From contig WJMD01000147.1 in NCBI GenBank assembly GCA_014728125.1, positions 1 through 38,786 of the forward strand: a DNA stretch of 38,786 bases. The letters are read 5' to 3'. Positions 1-7,793 of the stretch are shown piece by piece. Source of the stretch: Candidatus Effluviviaceae Genus V sp. (GTDB taxonomy: Bacteria; Joyebacterota; Joyebacteria; Joyebacterales; Joyebacteraceae). Each line of letters starts with the position of its first letter. Position 1 is the stretch's first letter. The notes under the pieces were generated by a model. The model had not been told where the DNA came from, made no database searches, and was given only the letters and a program-made list of their open reading frames with translations. Both the position numbers and the translations under genes were made by a program.

Positions 1-944
1 CCGGGTCGGGCGCCGACGGTGTCCATCTCGGACGTATCGACGTGCCGATCGACGAGGCACGGGAACTGGTCGGCGACGCCATCGTCGGACTCTCGGCCGC
101 CAGCCCGGAGGAACTCCGGAGGGCGAGTGCATCGGGTGCCGACTACGTCGGCTCGGGGCCGGTGTTCCCCACGGCCACGAAGGAGACAGGCCGGGAGCCG
201 CTCGGGCTCGGAGGAGTCCGGGAGCTCTCCTGCATGAGGGAGCGTCCACCCATCGTCGCCATCGGCGGCATCGGTGTCGGCAGCCTGCGGGAGGTGTTCG
301 CGGCGGGTGCGGAGTTCGCCGCCGTCGTGTCCGCCGTCTGCGCGGCCGACGGACCCCGTGCAGCGCTCGGCGACCTCGTCACTATGATGGCGACGGGCCT
401 CGCGGCCGGCGCCGGGGGTGCGGGCGTTCTCGACGAGCAGGTGAACTACGAGGGGCTCCGGCACTGCCCGCGCTGCGCCGGGGGCTTGAGGGCACGAAGA
501 GTGCGCGACAGCGTTCGGCTGAGGTGCGCGGCGTGCGGATACGTGCTCTACCTCCCCCCCGCGCCGGTCACCTGCACGATCATCGAGCGAGGCGGCGAGG
601 TTCTCCTCGTCAGGCGCCGCTATCCGCCCGGTGAGGGAGCGTGGTGCCTGCCGGCCGGCTTCGTCGAGCCCGGCGAGGATCCGGCCGGAAGCGCGGCCCG
701 CGAGGTTCGGGAGGAGACCGGCCTCGACATCGAGATCACAGGGGTCTTCGATACCTGGGCGTCCCGAGAGGACCCCAGAACGCCGGTCGTCAGCATCGCA
801 TTCACCGGACGGGTGGTCGGCGGCCGCCTCCGGCCGGGCGACGACGCCTCGGAGGCCCGCTACTTCCCGCTGGACAGTCTCCCGGACGACATCGCCTTCC
901 GGACACACAGGGACGCTCTCGCGCGCTATGCGAGGGGGCGCTGA
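1..944 (+). CDS. thiE: Thiamine-phosphate synthase (ThiE) fused to zinc-ribbon NUDIX hydrolase, 5' partial
   Basis: The frame is open to the left edge (first full codon at base 3), so the start lies outside the window and 313 residues are visible. The first part is the C-terminal half of a ThiE TIM barrel, which joins HMP-PP to the thiazole phosphate: GADGVHLG at the edge, GPVFPTATK near base 160 (phosphate-binding family motif) and VAIGGI near 255. After a Gly/Ala-rich linker come a four-cysteine zinc ribbon (CPRC near 466, CAAC near 520) and a NUDIX domain whose box (bases 657-725) fits GX5EX7REUXEEXGU exactly. NUDIX enzymes hydrolyse nucleoside or other diphosphates; cleavage of damaged or surplus HMP-PP or thiamine diphosphate is an inference from the fusion. 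About 70 N-terminal ThiE residues are missing. A GTG at 42 is an internal valine. thiD lies nearby on the other strand. Confidence 0.88.
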   Translation, partial: GSGADGVHLGRIDVPIDEARELVGDAIVGLSAASPEELRRASASGADYVGSGPVFPTATKETGREPLGLGGVRELSCMRERPPIVAIGGIGVGSLREVFAAGAEFAAVVSAVCAADGPRAALGDLVTMMATGLAAGAGGAGVLDEQVNYEGLRHCPRCAGGLRARRVRDSVRLRCAACGYVLYLPPAPVTCTIIERGGEVLLVRRRYPPGEGAWCLPAGFVEPGEDPAGSAAREVREETGLDIEITGVFDTWASREDPRTPVVSIAFTGRVVGGRLRPGDDASEARYFPLDSLPDDIAFRTHRDALARYARGR

Positions 945-961
945 GAGAGAAGGGAGAGAGC

Positions 962-1687
962 ATGGACGAGGCAGCACTGCTCGCCGTCGCAGCCGACGGC
1001 GCCGCCTTCGCCGCCCTCCACCACCTCCTCTTCATCCTCGGCGCCATTTTCCTTTGGCTGCGCCGCGACCTGGGCCGGGCGCCGTCCATCCTCTGCGCGG
1101 CCGCGTTCGCGACCTCGGCGTGGCTGCTCCTCCGCTCGACGGATACCCGGATCATGGGAGTCGCCGCGGTCGTCCTCGCGTCCGTCTGGGTCCTCGAGGC
1201 GGTCCGTCCCCGCTCCGACCTCTCGTTCACCGGCGCGCCGAAGGTCCGCGTCGCAGTCTCGCTCGCGACCTTCATCTACGCTCTCGTCTACCCCGGTTAC
1301 GGGATCGACCTGCCGCTCCTGCTGTTCGCTCCCCTCGGCGTCCTGGTTCCGCCGACGACCCTGGCGGCGCTCTCGGTCCTGAACGTCTCGTCGCCCCGCG
1401 TGCGGCCGTGGGCACACTGGGCTCACGTCGCCGCCGGGCTGATCTTCGGCCTGTGGGGACTCGCGCTCGGCCAGTGGGGCCAGGCCCCGCTCGTCGCCGC
1501 GTCGCTCTACGGAGCGGCCCTTCTTCTGAGAGGGTCGTCGAGAGTCGAGAACGGCTCCGGGCCGGAAGGCAAGGTGAAGGACATCAGAGACAGGATGTAC
1601 TCACGCAAGACGCTGCTGCCCGGACCGAGGAAGTACGGGCGTCGCATCAACGTGGGTCGTCGCAGAAAGACGGGCGGGCGTCGCTAG
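962..1687 (+). CDS. Multi-span membrane protein of unknown function
   Basis: 241 residues from an ATG preceded by AGGGAG at good spacing, 17 bases after the ThiE-NUDIX stop, so probably co-transcribed. Hydrophobic stretches suggest six or seven membrane helices: FAALHHLLFILGAIFLWL, ILCAAAFATSAWLLL, IMGVAAVVLASVWVLEA, VAVSLATFIYALVYPGYG, PLLLFAPLGVLV, and WAHVAAGLIFGLWGLALG followed by VAASLYGAALLL. The PGYG...PPTT region and helix layout weakly recall the DUF6064 family; that is only an impression. The last 45 residues are strongly basic (RKTLLPGPRKYGRR, then GRRRKTGGRR) and probably cytosolic. No catalytic motif is visible. It converges on the next gene with 22 bases between stops. Confidence 0.75.
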   Translation: MDEAALLAVAADGAAFAALHHLLFILGAIFLWLRRDLGRAPSILCAAAFATSAWLLLRSTDTRIMGVAAVVLASVWVLEAVRPRSDLSFTGAPKVRVAVSLATFIYALVYPGYGIDLPLLLFAPLGVLVPPTTLAALSVLNVSSPRVRPWAHWAHVAAGLIFGLWGLALGQWGQAPLVAASLYGAALLLRGSSRVENGSGPEGKVKDIRDRMYSRKTLLPGPRKYGRRINVGRRRKTGGRR

Positions 1688-1709
1688 CGGCAGGTGGTCG
1701 ACGTCGTGC

Positions 1710-2420
1710 TCAGCCTCGGACGAGACACTCGTCGACCGACTTCCTGAAGAGCTCCTTGAACTCGTCGAGACGCTCCTCGTTATAGGAGGTCTCCTCCTCG
1801 AACTCCGGGTCGATAGGGTCCCGGGCGATGAAGTTCTGGATGACGAACTTCCTCGCCCCCTTGATCTGCTCCGCGATGAGCTCGAGGTCGCTGGCCCTGT
1901 GCAGGGCCGGAACGACGGTCGTCCTGAACTCGTAGTCGACCCGTCCCTCCAGCAGGAGATCGACGCAGTCGCGCACGCGCTCGAGGGCCCGCCGGTCGGC
2001 GATACCTGCGCTCCTGGTGTAGGAGTCGAAGTCGAGCGGGGCCTTCACGTCCATGGCTACGTAGTCGACGAGCTCGTCCTCGATCAGACGTTCGAGGTGC
2101 TCGGGGAACGAGCCGTTCGTGTCGATCTTGACGTCGACACCGGCCTCGTGGATCAGGTAGGCCAGCTCACCGATGTCGCCGTGCATCAGCGGCTCGCCGC
2201 CCGTGATGACGACACCGTCCAGGAAGTCGTTGTGCTCGTTGACGTAGTCGAGCACGTCATCCAGGGGGATGGTGGTGAACTCGTCGGGGAAGAGCACCAG
2301 ACCGGAGTTGTGGCAGTAGGGGCATCGGAAGTTGCAGCCGGAGACATACAAGGTGGTCGCGACCATACCGTCCCAGTCCACGAGGGACATCTGATCGAAC
2401 CCCTTGATCGCGAATTTCAC
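1710..2420 (-). CDS. Radical SAM activase of the NrdG2 type (anaerobic ribonucleotide reductase activating protein)
   Basis: 236 residues. The chosen start is GTG at 2420, whose bases overlap the TGA of the upstream gene, with GGAGAGGGGG just before it; an ATG at 2447 lies inside the neighbour and lacks a ribosome site. The N-terminal half carries the radical SAM cluster motif CNFRCPYC and GGEP. The further family signatures DTNGS, VDYVAMDVKAP and EFRTTVVP are those of NrdG2 proteins, which use a 4Fe-4S cluster and S-adenosylmethionine to install a glycyl radical on class III ribonucleotide reductase or a related enzyme. No nrdD or other glycyl-radical enzyme is in the window, so the partner is unknown. 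It is the last gene of a thiD-led, translationally coupled trio. Confidence 0.88.
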   Translation of the reverse strand: MKFAIKGFDQMSLVDWDGMVATTLYVSGCNFRCPYCHNSGLVLFPDEFTTIPLDDVLDYVNEHNDFLDGVVITGGEPLMHGDIGELAYLIHEAGVDVKIDTNGSFPEHLERLIEDELVDYVAMDVKAPLDFDSYTRSAGIADRRALERVRDCVDLLLEGRVDYEFRTTVVPALHRASDLELIAEQIKGARKFVIQNFIARDPIDPEFEEETSYNEERLDEFKELFRKSVDECLVRG

Positions 2421-3352
2421 TGGCGCCCCCTCTCCGGTCTGGAGCAATAGTAACGCTTTTCGTCGTGACGGACAAGCTCTAAGAGCCCGCGGTCGATCAG
2501 ATCACCCACGATCTTGGCCGCCTCGGGTCTCGACACGCCGAGCGCCGACACGATGTCCTCCATCGTGACGGGTCGCCTCGACGCCATCTCCACGAGCGCG
2601 TCGACCGTCTCCCCCGAGGCGCTCTGGGTTCCCAGCCTGGGCCGGGCGATCACCTCCGCTCGAGGACCCAGATGTCCGGCGACACGGTCGAGCTCGCCGG
2701 CCGTCAGCCCCTCGATACCCTCGACGGCAGGGGGCCTCACGACCGTGTTGACGTGGACGACGTCGGGGTCGATCGAGGCGACACTCTCCGCCAGCCTCTC
2801 GACCTCGGAGGGCGCGTCGTTCATCCCTCTGACGAAGACGATCTCGAGCAGGACCTGCCCCGCGAAGGCGGCCGTGAACTCGCGGACGCCCCGTTCTATG
2901 GCGGCGACGTCGAGCGACGGATGAGGCCGGTTGATGCGCTCGAACAGCTGAGGTGTCACGGCGTCGAGCGACGGTGCGACGATGTCGGCGCGCATGAGTG
3001 CGCTGCACACGGCGTCGTCCGTCATGAGGCTCGAGTTCGTCAGGACCGCGACGGGACGGTCGGAGAGCCTCCGGGCCCCGTCTATGAGCTCTCCCAGATG
3101 GTCGTTCAGGGTCGGCTCGCCCGAGCCCGACAGCGTGACCGTGTCGACCCTGACGCCGTCGGCGATCCGCGCCTCGAGATCCCTGAGGATCGCGTCGACG
3201 TCGACCCACTCCTTCCTGCAGACGGTCCGGTCGGTCGTCGGTCCCAGCTCGCAGTAAACGCAGTCCATGGTGCAGACCTTGGCCGGGATGGCGTCGAGCC
3301 CGAGCGAGTATCCCAGACGACGGGACGGCACCGGTCCGAAGACGTGCTTCAT
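2417..3352 (-). CDS. Radical SAM protein (COG0731-like) with C-terminal winged helix
   Basis: 311 residues from an ATG whose ATGA overlaps the thiD stop. N-terminal [20 protein letters not shown] and the cluster motif CTMDCVYC (about residues 27-34) are typical of a small radical SAM family often annotated as Fe-S oxidoreductase; SGSGEPTLN and SLDAVTP are core-barrel motifs. From about residue 245 there is a DNA-binding-like winged helix ([20 protein letters not shown], then [11 protein letters not shown]). The substrate of this family is not established. Coupling to thiD upstream and the NrdG2-like activase downstream suggests a shared anaerobic cofactor or activation role, but that is inference. 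Confidence 0.85.
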   Translation of the reverse strand: MKHVFGPVPSRRLGYSLGLDAIPAKVCTMDCVYCELGPTTDRTVCRKEWVDVDAILRDLEARIADGVRVDTVTLSGSGEPTLNDHLGELIDGARRLSDRPVAVLTNSSLMTDDAVCSALMRADIVAPSLDAVTPQLFERINRPHPSLDVAAIERGVREFTAAFAGQVLLEIVFVRGMNDAPSEVERLAESVASIDPDVVHVNTVVRPPAVEGIEGLTAGELDRVAGHLGPRAEVIARPRLGTQSASGETVDALVEMASRRPVTMEDIVSALGVSRPEAAKIVGDLIDRGLLELVRHDEKRYYCSRPERGRQ

Positions 3353-4179
3353 GCGGGCTCCCTCCCCTCCGAACGACGCGCGGTCCGCCCGGCTCCGGCG
3401 TGGTCGAGCAGCGACCCGCCACCCCCGACGGCGAACGCGCCCCGTATGGCCTCGGTCACGAAGCGCTTGGCGCGACCGACGGCGTCCTCGAGGTCGAACC
3501 CCCTGGCGAGATACGACACCACGGCGGCCGACGCCGTGCACCCGGTGCCGTGGAGGGTGCCCACACCGATCCGCTCCGAAGCGTACCTGACGGCGCCCCG
3601 CTCCGTATGGAGAATGTCGACGGCGGGGCCGTCGCGATGTCCCCCCTTGACGAGAACGTTCCGGGCCCCCGACCCAAGGAGTCGTGCTGCCGCCCTCTCG
3701 ATGTCCTTCTCTGTGACGACGGTCAGTCCCGTGAGGGTTTCGAGCTCCGGGATGTTCGGTGTGACGAGCGTGGCCATCGGGACGATCGTGTCCCGCATGG
3801 TCGCGACCGCGTCCTCCTCAATGAGCAGACTGCCGGAGGTCGCCACCATCACGGGATCGACGACCAGGTTCTCCAGCGCGTGCGAGGCGACGCGCTCGGC
3901 GACCGCCTCCATGACGGCGCTCGACGCCAGCATGCCGGTCTTGGTGGACGCCGGCCTCACGTCCTCCAGGACGGCGTCGATCTGCGACGCGACCATCTCC
4001 GGAGCGAGCGTCGCGCTCATGCGCACGCCGCCGGTGCTCTGCGCCGTCACGGCGGTCAGCGCACTCGTGCCGTGCACGTCGAGCGCGAGCATCGTCTTGA
4101 GGTCGGCCTGGATGCCGGCGCCCCCGCAGGAGTCCGATCCAGCGATCGTCAGGCCGGCGGGTCGGTCGCGGTCTCCCAT
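3349..4179 (-). CDS. thiD: Hydroxymethylpyrimidine/phosphomethylpyrimidine kinase
   Basis: 276 residues, the usual ThiD length. It phosphorylates HMP to HMP-P and then HMP-PP for thiamine synthesis in the cytosol. Seen directly: [20 protein letters not shown] at the N terminus (substrate-binding signature), [22 protein letters not shown] and the anion-hole motif [10 protein letters not shown] with its catalytic cysteine near residue 215. The ATG is preceded by GGGAG at about 9 bases. HMP-PP is the substrate of ThiE, whose gene ends at 944 on the other strand. The promoter at 4306-4334 gives a leader of about 120 bases; no THI-box (TPP riboswitch) core is recognisable in it. Confidence 0.96.
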   Translation of the reverse strand: MGDRDRPAGLTIAGSDSCGGAGIQADLKTMLALDVHGTSALTAVTAQSTGGVRMSATLAPEMVASQIDAVLEDVRPASTKTGMLASSAVMEAVAERVASHALENLVVDPVMVATSGSLLIEEDAVATMRDTIVPMATLVTPNIPELETLTGLTVVTEKDIERAAARLLGSGARNVLVKGGHRDGPAVDILHTERGAVRYASERIGVGTLHGTGCTASAAVVSYLARGFDLEDAVGRAKRFVTEAIRGAFAVGGGGSLLDHAGAGRTARRSEGREPA

Positions 4180-4264
4180 ACCAGAGATCTCCCGGACAGG
4201 GCGATCGCGCCGGGGCGTTTCGGGTTGCCCGGCGCGGCGCGTGGGTGGTAAGCTCTTCAGAATT

Positions 4265-4305
4265 GAGGGTCGTCCCGGGGTCGAGGCGGCCTTGCTCCGA
4301 CCCTC
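4265..4305. repeat. 8-bp inverted repeat at the thiD transcription start
   Basis: GAGGGTCG at 4265-4272 and its exact reverse complement CGACCCTC at 4298-4305, separated by 25 bases. One arm abuts the -10 hexamer of the thiD promoter and overlaps the expected start site. It could be a paired operator or a stem at the 5' end of the thiD leader. Confidence 0.45.
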
Positions 4306-4334
4306 ATTGTAGACCCCAGTCGCGCGGGTGGCAA
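4306..4334 (-). promoter_or_regulatory. Promoter for thiD operon
   Basis: On the minus strand TTGCCA (4334-4329), a 17-base spacer, and TACAAT (4311-4306). This is five of six matches at each box to the housekeeping consensus. The predicted start is near 4299, about 120 bases before the thiD ATG. On the plus strand of the same intergenic region only a weak candidate for the divergent dehydrogenase operon is seen (TTGCCC at 4225, 18 bases, TAAGCT at 4249). Confidence 0.6.
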
Positions 4335-4376
4335 CGGATTCGTCGTTCCCGCGCGCGTTCCGTGCGGAGTCGCTTC

Positions 4377-5876
4377 GTGCGCATCGACCGTCATCCCATT
4401 CTCACATTCGAGCGCGGCCGCGAGATCGAGTTCGAGTTCGACGGCCGCCGTCTTCGCGGTTGCGAGGGAGAGACGATCGCGGCGGCCCTCCACGCGGCCG
4501 GCGTGCGCGTCCTCCGGGAGAGCATCCGGCTCGGGCGTCCGCGCGGCTTCTTCTGCGCCATCGGCCGCTGCTCCTCCTGCCTCATGACGGTGAACGGCGT
4601 GCCGAACGTCATGACCTGCATCACGCCGCTCGAGGAGGGCATGCGGGTCGAGACCCAGAGAACGAAGGGGACCGTTCCGGACGGAGGACACCCGGGCGGC
4701 GACGCCCCGGCCGATGCCGACGGGGTCCCGATCGTGGCGTGGGGCGAGGCTCCGGGCGAGAGCCTTGGAGACGTACCGCTCGCCGTCGTCGGCGGCGGTC
4801 CGGCCGGGCTCTCGGCGGCCATCGCAGCCGGCCGACTGGGGGTGAGGTCGGTCGTGATCGACGAGAACCAGACGGCCGGCGGACAGCTCATCAAGCAGAC
4901 CCACATGTTCTTCGGCTCGCGCGAACATCACGCCCGGGTCCGCGGGGTCGACATCGGTCCGAAGCTCCTTTCGGAGCTCGAGGAACTGCCGGTCGAGCTC
5001 ATGCTGGGCACGACAGCCCTCGGCCTCTACAACGACCTGACGCTTTCGCTGCTCGTCGAGGGAAGGCATCGCCGTCTCTCCCCCGAGACGATCATCGTGG
5101 CGACCGGGGCGTCGGAGAACATGCTCGCCTTTGAGAACAGCGACCTCCCCGGCGTCTACGGTGCGGGCGCGGTCCAGACGCTCATGAACGTCCACGGCGT
5201 CGTACCGGGCGACCGGGTGCTGATGGTCGGCGCCGGCAACATCGGTCTCATCGTCAGCTACCAGCTCCTGCAGGCCGGGGTCGAGGTCGCCGCCGTCATC
5301 GAGGGGATGCCGGAGGTCGGAGGCTACCACGTCCACGCCGCGAAGATCAGGCGGGCCGGAGTCCCCATTCTGACGTCGCACACGATCGTGCGCGCCGAGG
5401 GCGAGACGACGGTGACGGGCGCCAAGGTCGTCGAGGTCGACGAGTCGTGGCGGCCTGTCGACGGTACGGAGCGCAGGCTCGATGTCGACACCATCTGTCT
5501 CGCCGTCGGGCTGACCCCGAACGTTGAGCTCGCGTTCCAGGCCGGAACGAGGGAGGCCCACGTCCGAGAGCTCGGCGGACGCGTCGCCGTTCACGGTCCG
5601 GACCTCGAGACATCGATCCCGGGTCTCTACATCGCTGGCGACGCCTCGGGAATCGAGGAGGCCTCGACCGCGATGCTCGAGGGGCGCCTCGCGGGCCTCG
5701 CCGCTGCGAAGCGTCTCGGTGCGGGCGATCCGGCGAAGATCGACGCGCTCGTCAGCGAGGCGGCCGCGGGCCTTGCTGCGCTCCGCGCCGGTCCTTTCGG
5801 ACGCCAGCCGCGCTACGGCAAGGAACGGATGTTCGCGCTGAAGAACCGGGAAGGAACAGATGAGTCACAGGCGTGA
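4377..5876 (+). CDS. FAD/NAD-binding dehydrogenase subunit with N-terminal [2Fe-2S] ferredoxin domain (PDH-alpha/HcnAB-like)
   Basis: 499 residues from GTG at 4377 with GGAG seven bases upstream; the frame is open further left to 4245 but that stretch has no ribosome site and overlaps the thiD promoter. Residues 1-110 form a plant-type [2Fe-2S] domain with a CX4CX2CX12C pattern (CAIGRCSSC ... C). Then comes a pyridine-nucleotide-disulfide-type flavoprotein: FAD-binding GGGPAG near 138, the second dinucleotide fold VGAGNIGL near 283, and the C-terminal YIAGDASG near 418. No redox CXXC is present. Homologous subunits occur in hydrogen cyanide synthase (HcnA and HcnB as separate proteins) and in the alpha subunit of archaeal dye-linked L-proline dehydrogenase. 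Here the two parts are fused. First gene of a four-gene overlapping operon; it likely passes electrons from the beta subunit to an acceptor. Confidence 0.85.
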   Translation: MRIDRHPILTFERGREIEFEFDGRRLRGCEGETIAAALHAAGVRVLRESIRLGRPRGFFCAIGRCSSCLMTVNGVPNVMTCITPLEEGMRVETQRTKGTVPDGGHPGGDAPADADGVPIVAWGEAPGESLGDVPLAVVGGGPAGLSAAIAAGRLGVRSVVIDENQTAGGQLIKQTHMFFGSREHHARVRGVDIGPKLLSELEELPVELMLGTTALGLYNDLTLSLLVEGRHRRLSPETIIVATGASENMLAFENSDLPGVYGAGAVQTLMNVHGVVPGDRVLMVGAGNIGLIVSYQLLQAGVEVAAVIEGMPEVGGYHVHAAKIRRAGVPILTSHTIVRAEGETTVTGAKVVEVDESWRPVDGTERRLDVDTICLAVGLTPNVELAFQAGTREAHVRELGGRVAVHGPDLETSIPGLYIAGDASGIEEASTAMLEGRLAGLAAAKRLGAGDPAKIDALVSEAAAGLAALRAGPFGRQPRYGKERMFALKNREGTDESQA

Positions 5877-6357
5877 CGGCATCCTCGATGAGAAGAACCT
5901 GCGGGCGGTCCGGCCGTCGGACGAGCGTCTGAAGCAGGGACCGGTCGTGATGGTCGAGTGCGTCGAGCGCATCCCCTGCAATCCGTGCGTCGCGGCCTGC
6001 TCGAAGGGCGCGATCTCGATCGAGGGCGATCTGAACGATTCGCCGGCCGTCGACCACGCGCTGTGCGACGGCTGCGGCATCTGCATCAGTGCGTGTCCGG
6101 GGCTGGCCATCTTCGTGGTCGACATGAGCCGCGAGGGTGAGGACGCCACGGTCATGCTCCCCTACGAGTTCCGCCCGCTTCCGGACAAGGGAGAGACCGT
6201 CACGACGCTCGACCGGGCGGGCGAGGTGATCGGAGAGGCGAAGGTGCTCCGCGTTCTCGACGCGAAGGCGCTCGACCGCACGCCGATCGTGTCCCTCGAG
6301 GTGCCGAAGAGCCAGGCGATGGACGTCCGCCACTTCGTGAGGAGAGAGACGCCATGA
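5860..6357 (+). CDS. 4Fe-4S ferredoxin-like dehydrogenase subunit
   Basis: 165 residues. The ATG lies 17 bases inside the previous gene, with GGGAAGGAA just upstream, so translation is probably coupled. Two clusters can be read: an irregular first set (CX5CX2CX3C, in VECVERIPC...CVAAC) and a canonical second set, CDGCGICISACPG. This resembles the ferredoxin-type subunit (PdhF-like) of the four-subunit archaeal L-proline dehydrogenase. The C-terminal 80 residues (PLPDKGETVTTLDRAGEVIG) look like a small beta domain without cysteines. Its likely role is electron transfer between the flavin subunits. Confidence 0.85.
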   Translation: MSHRRDGILDEKNLRAVRPSDERLKQGPVVMVECVERIPCNPCVAACSKGAISIEGDLNDSPAVDHALCDGCGICISACPGLAIFVVDMSREGEDATVMLPYEFRPLPDKGETVTTLDRAGEVIGEAKVLRVLDAKALDRTPIVSLEVPKSQAMDVRHFVRRETP

Positions 6358-6635
6358 AGGACGACGTCGTCATCTGCCGATGCGAGGACGTGACGTACGG
6401 GCAGATCGTGGAGGCGGTCCGCTCGGGACTGACGACGACCGAGGAGATCAAACGCATTCTGCGATGCGGCATGGGGCCCTGTCAGGGCCGGACATGCACG
6501 CGTCTCATCACGAGGATCATCGCCGAGGAGACGGGGCGAACGATCGAGGAGATCGGCCGGCCGGCCGTGAGACCTCCCGCGCGTCCCATCGAGATCGGCG
6601 TGCTGGCAGGCCGGAGCGATGAGGAGAACCGCTGA
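6354..6635 (+). CDS. BFD-like [2Fe-2S]-binding dehydrogenase subunit
   Basis: 93 residues starting in an ATGA overlap with the ferredoxin gene. ICRCEDV near residue 8 and CGMGPCQG near residue 38 give the CXC...CX4C ligand set of the bacterioferritin-associated-ferredoxin (Fer2_BFD) fold, with a further cysteine in GRTCTR. Small BFD subunits occur in heterotetrameric proline/sarcosine-type dehydrogenases, or fused to their alpha subunits. The last 25 residues are proline-rich and probably flexible. Confidence 0.87.
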   Translation: MKDDVVICRCEDVTYGQIVEAVRSGLTTTEEIKRILRCGMGPCQGRTCTRLITRIIAEETGRTIEEIGRPAVRPPARPIEIGVLAGRSDEENR

Positions 6636-7764
6636 CTGCGTCATCATAGGAGGGGGCGTCGTCGGCTCCTCCCTCGCCTACTACCTCGCGAAGCGCGGCA
6701 TGACGAACTGTGTCGTGCTCGAGGCGAGCTATCTCTCGAGCGGGGCGACCGGCCGCTGCGGCGGGGGCATCCGTCAGCAGTGGAGCACCGAGCCGAACGC
6801 CCGTCTGGCGATCGAGAGCATGGCGCTTTGGAAGGGGCTCGAGGACGAGCTCGACCGCGACATCGAGTTCCTCCAGGGGGGCTATCTGGTCCTCGGCTAT
6901 ACGGACGACGACGTCCGTCAGTTCGAGGCGAACGTCGAACTCCAGCGCGGACTGGGTCTCGACGTCGAGGTCCTGACGCCGACGGAGATACGGGACCGGG
7001 CCGCCCCCGGCCTCGACACGCGCGGCGTGCGACTGGCCACCTACTGCTCGTCGGACGGAAGCGCAAACCCGTTCCTCACCACCCAGGCCTACGCAGATGC
7101 CGCCCGCAGGCTCGGGGTCGAGTTCGAGCTCTTCACCCCGGTCGGCCGCGTGCTCGTCGAGGGCGGGCGTGTCACCGGTGTCGAGACCGAGCGCGGCACC
7201 GTCAGCGCGCCGGTCGTCGTCAACGCGGCGGGCAGCCACTCGCTGCTCCTCGCCAGGACCGCCGGTATCGAACTGCCCATCACCCCCTGGCGCCGGGAGA
7301 TCCTCGTCACTGAGCCGGTCGAGCGCTTCCTCGATCCGATGGTCATCTCGTTCAGCTTCGGCATCTACTTCCGGCAGACCAGGCACGGTGCCGTCATCGG
7401 CGGATTCGCCGACCCCGACGAGCAGCCGGGCTTCAACCAGACCTCGAGCCTCGACTTCCTGACGACCATGAGCCGGAAGCTCGGCCGCCTCATGCCGAGG
7501 CTCGCGTCGGTCAAGATCGTCCGCCAGTGGGCCGGTCTCTACGATGCGACCCCCGACGGACAGCCGATCCTCGGGCACGTGCCCGAGGTCGACGGGTTCA
7601 TCCAGGCCTGTGGTTTCAGCGGGCACGGCTTCATGATCGCCCCAAAGGTCTCATCGCTTCTCGCCCAGCTCATCACGGGCGAGCGTCCCGACCTCGACAT
7701 CGACCGTCTGAACCTCCGCCGCTTCGCCGACGGAGCAACAGCCGGAGAGCGTTCAGTCGTCTGA
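6619..7764 (+). CDS. FAD-dependent amino-acid dehydrogenase, DAO/sarcosine oxidase beta-like subunit
   Basis: 381 residues; the ATG is again 17 bases inside the preceding gene. The N terminus has the FAD-binding CVIIGGGVVGSSLAYYLAKR and ASYLSSGATGRCGGGIRQQW; the C terminus has the DAO-family GQPILGHVPEVDGF and GFSGHGFMIAP. This is the catalytic subunit that oxidises a secondary amine such as L-proline, hydroxyproline, sarcosine or glycine; the exact substrate cannot be read from the sequence. Gene order alpha, 4Fe-4S, BFD, beta matches the pdhAFXB arrangement described for dye-linked L-proline dehydrogenase of Thermococcales, from memory of that literature. Confidence 0.88.
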   Translation: MRRTADCVIIGGGVVGSSLAYYLAKRGMTNCVVLEASYLSSGATGRCGGGIRQQWSTEPNARLAIESMALWKGLEDELDRDIEFLQGGYLVLGYTDDDVRQFEANVELQRGLGLDVEVLTPTEIRDRAAPGLDTRGVRLATYCSSDGSANPFLTTQAYADAARRLGVEFELFTPVGRVLVEGGRVTGVETERGTVSAPVVVNAAGSHSLLLARTAGIELPITPWRREILVTEPVERFLDPMVISFSFGIYFRQTRHGAVIGGFADPDEQPGFNQTSSLDFLTTMSRKLGRLMPRLASVKIVRQWAGLYDATPDGQPILGHVPEVDGFIQACGFSGHGFMIAPKVSSLLAQLITGERPDLDIDRLNLRRFADGATAGERSVV

Positions 7765-7793
7765 CCGGATTCGCCACACGACCGGAGCGTCGC

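Noticed and set aside
42-44. GTG start for the first gene
   Set aside because: The frame stays open to the left edge and upstream codons encode the ThiE motif GADGVHLG.
4180-4305. TPP riboswitch in the thiD leader
   Set aside because: The THI-box core (CUGAGA and ACCUGAUCUGG-like stretches) could not be found by eye.
4245-4376. Earlier start for the dehydrogenase alpha subunit
   Set aside because: This stretch overlaps the thiD promoter and has no ribosome site, while GTG at 4377 has GGAG at proper spacing.
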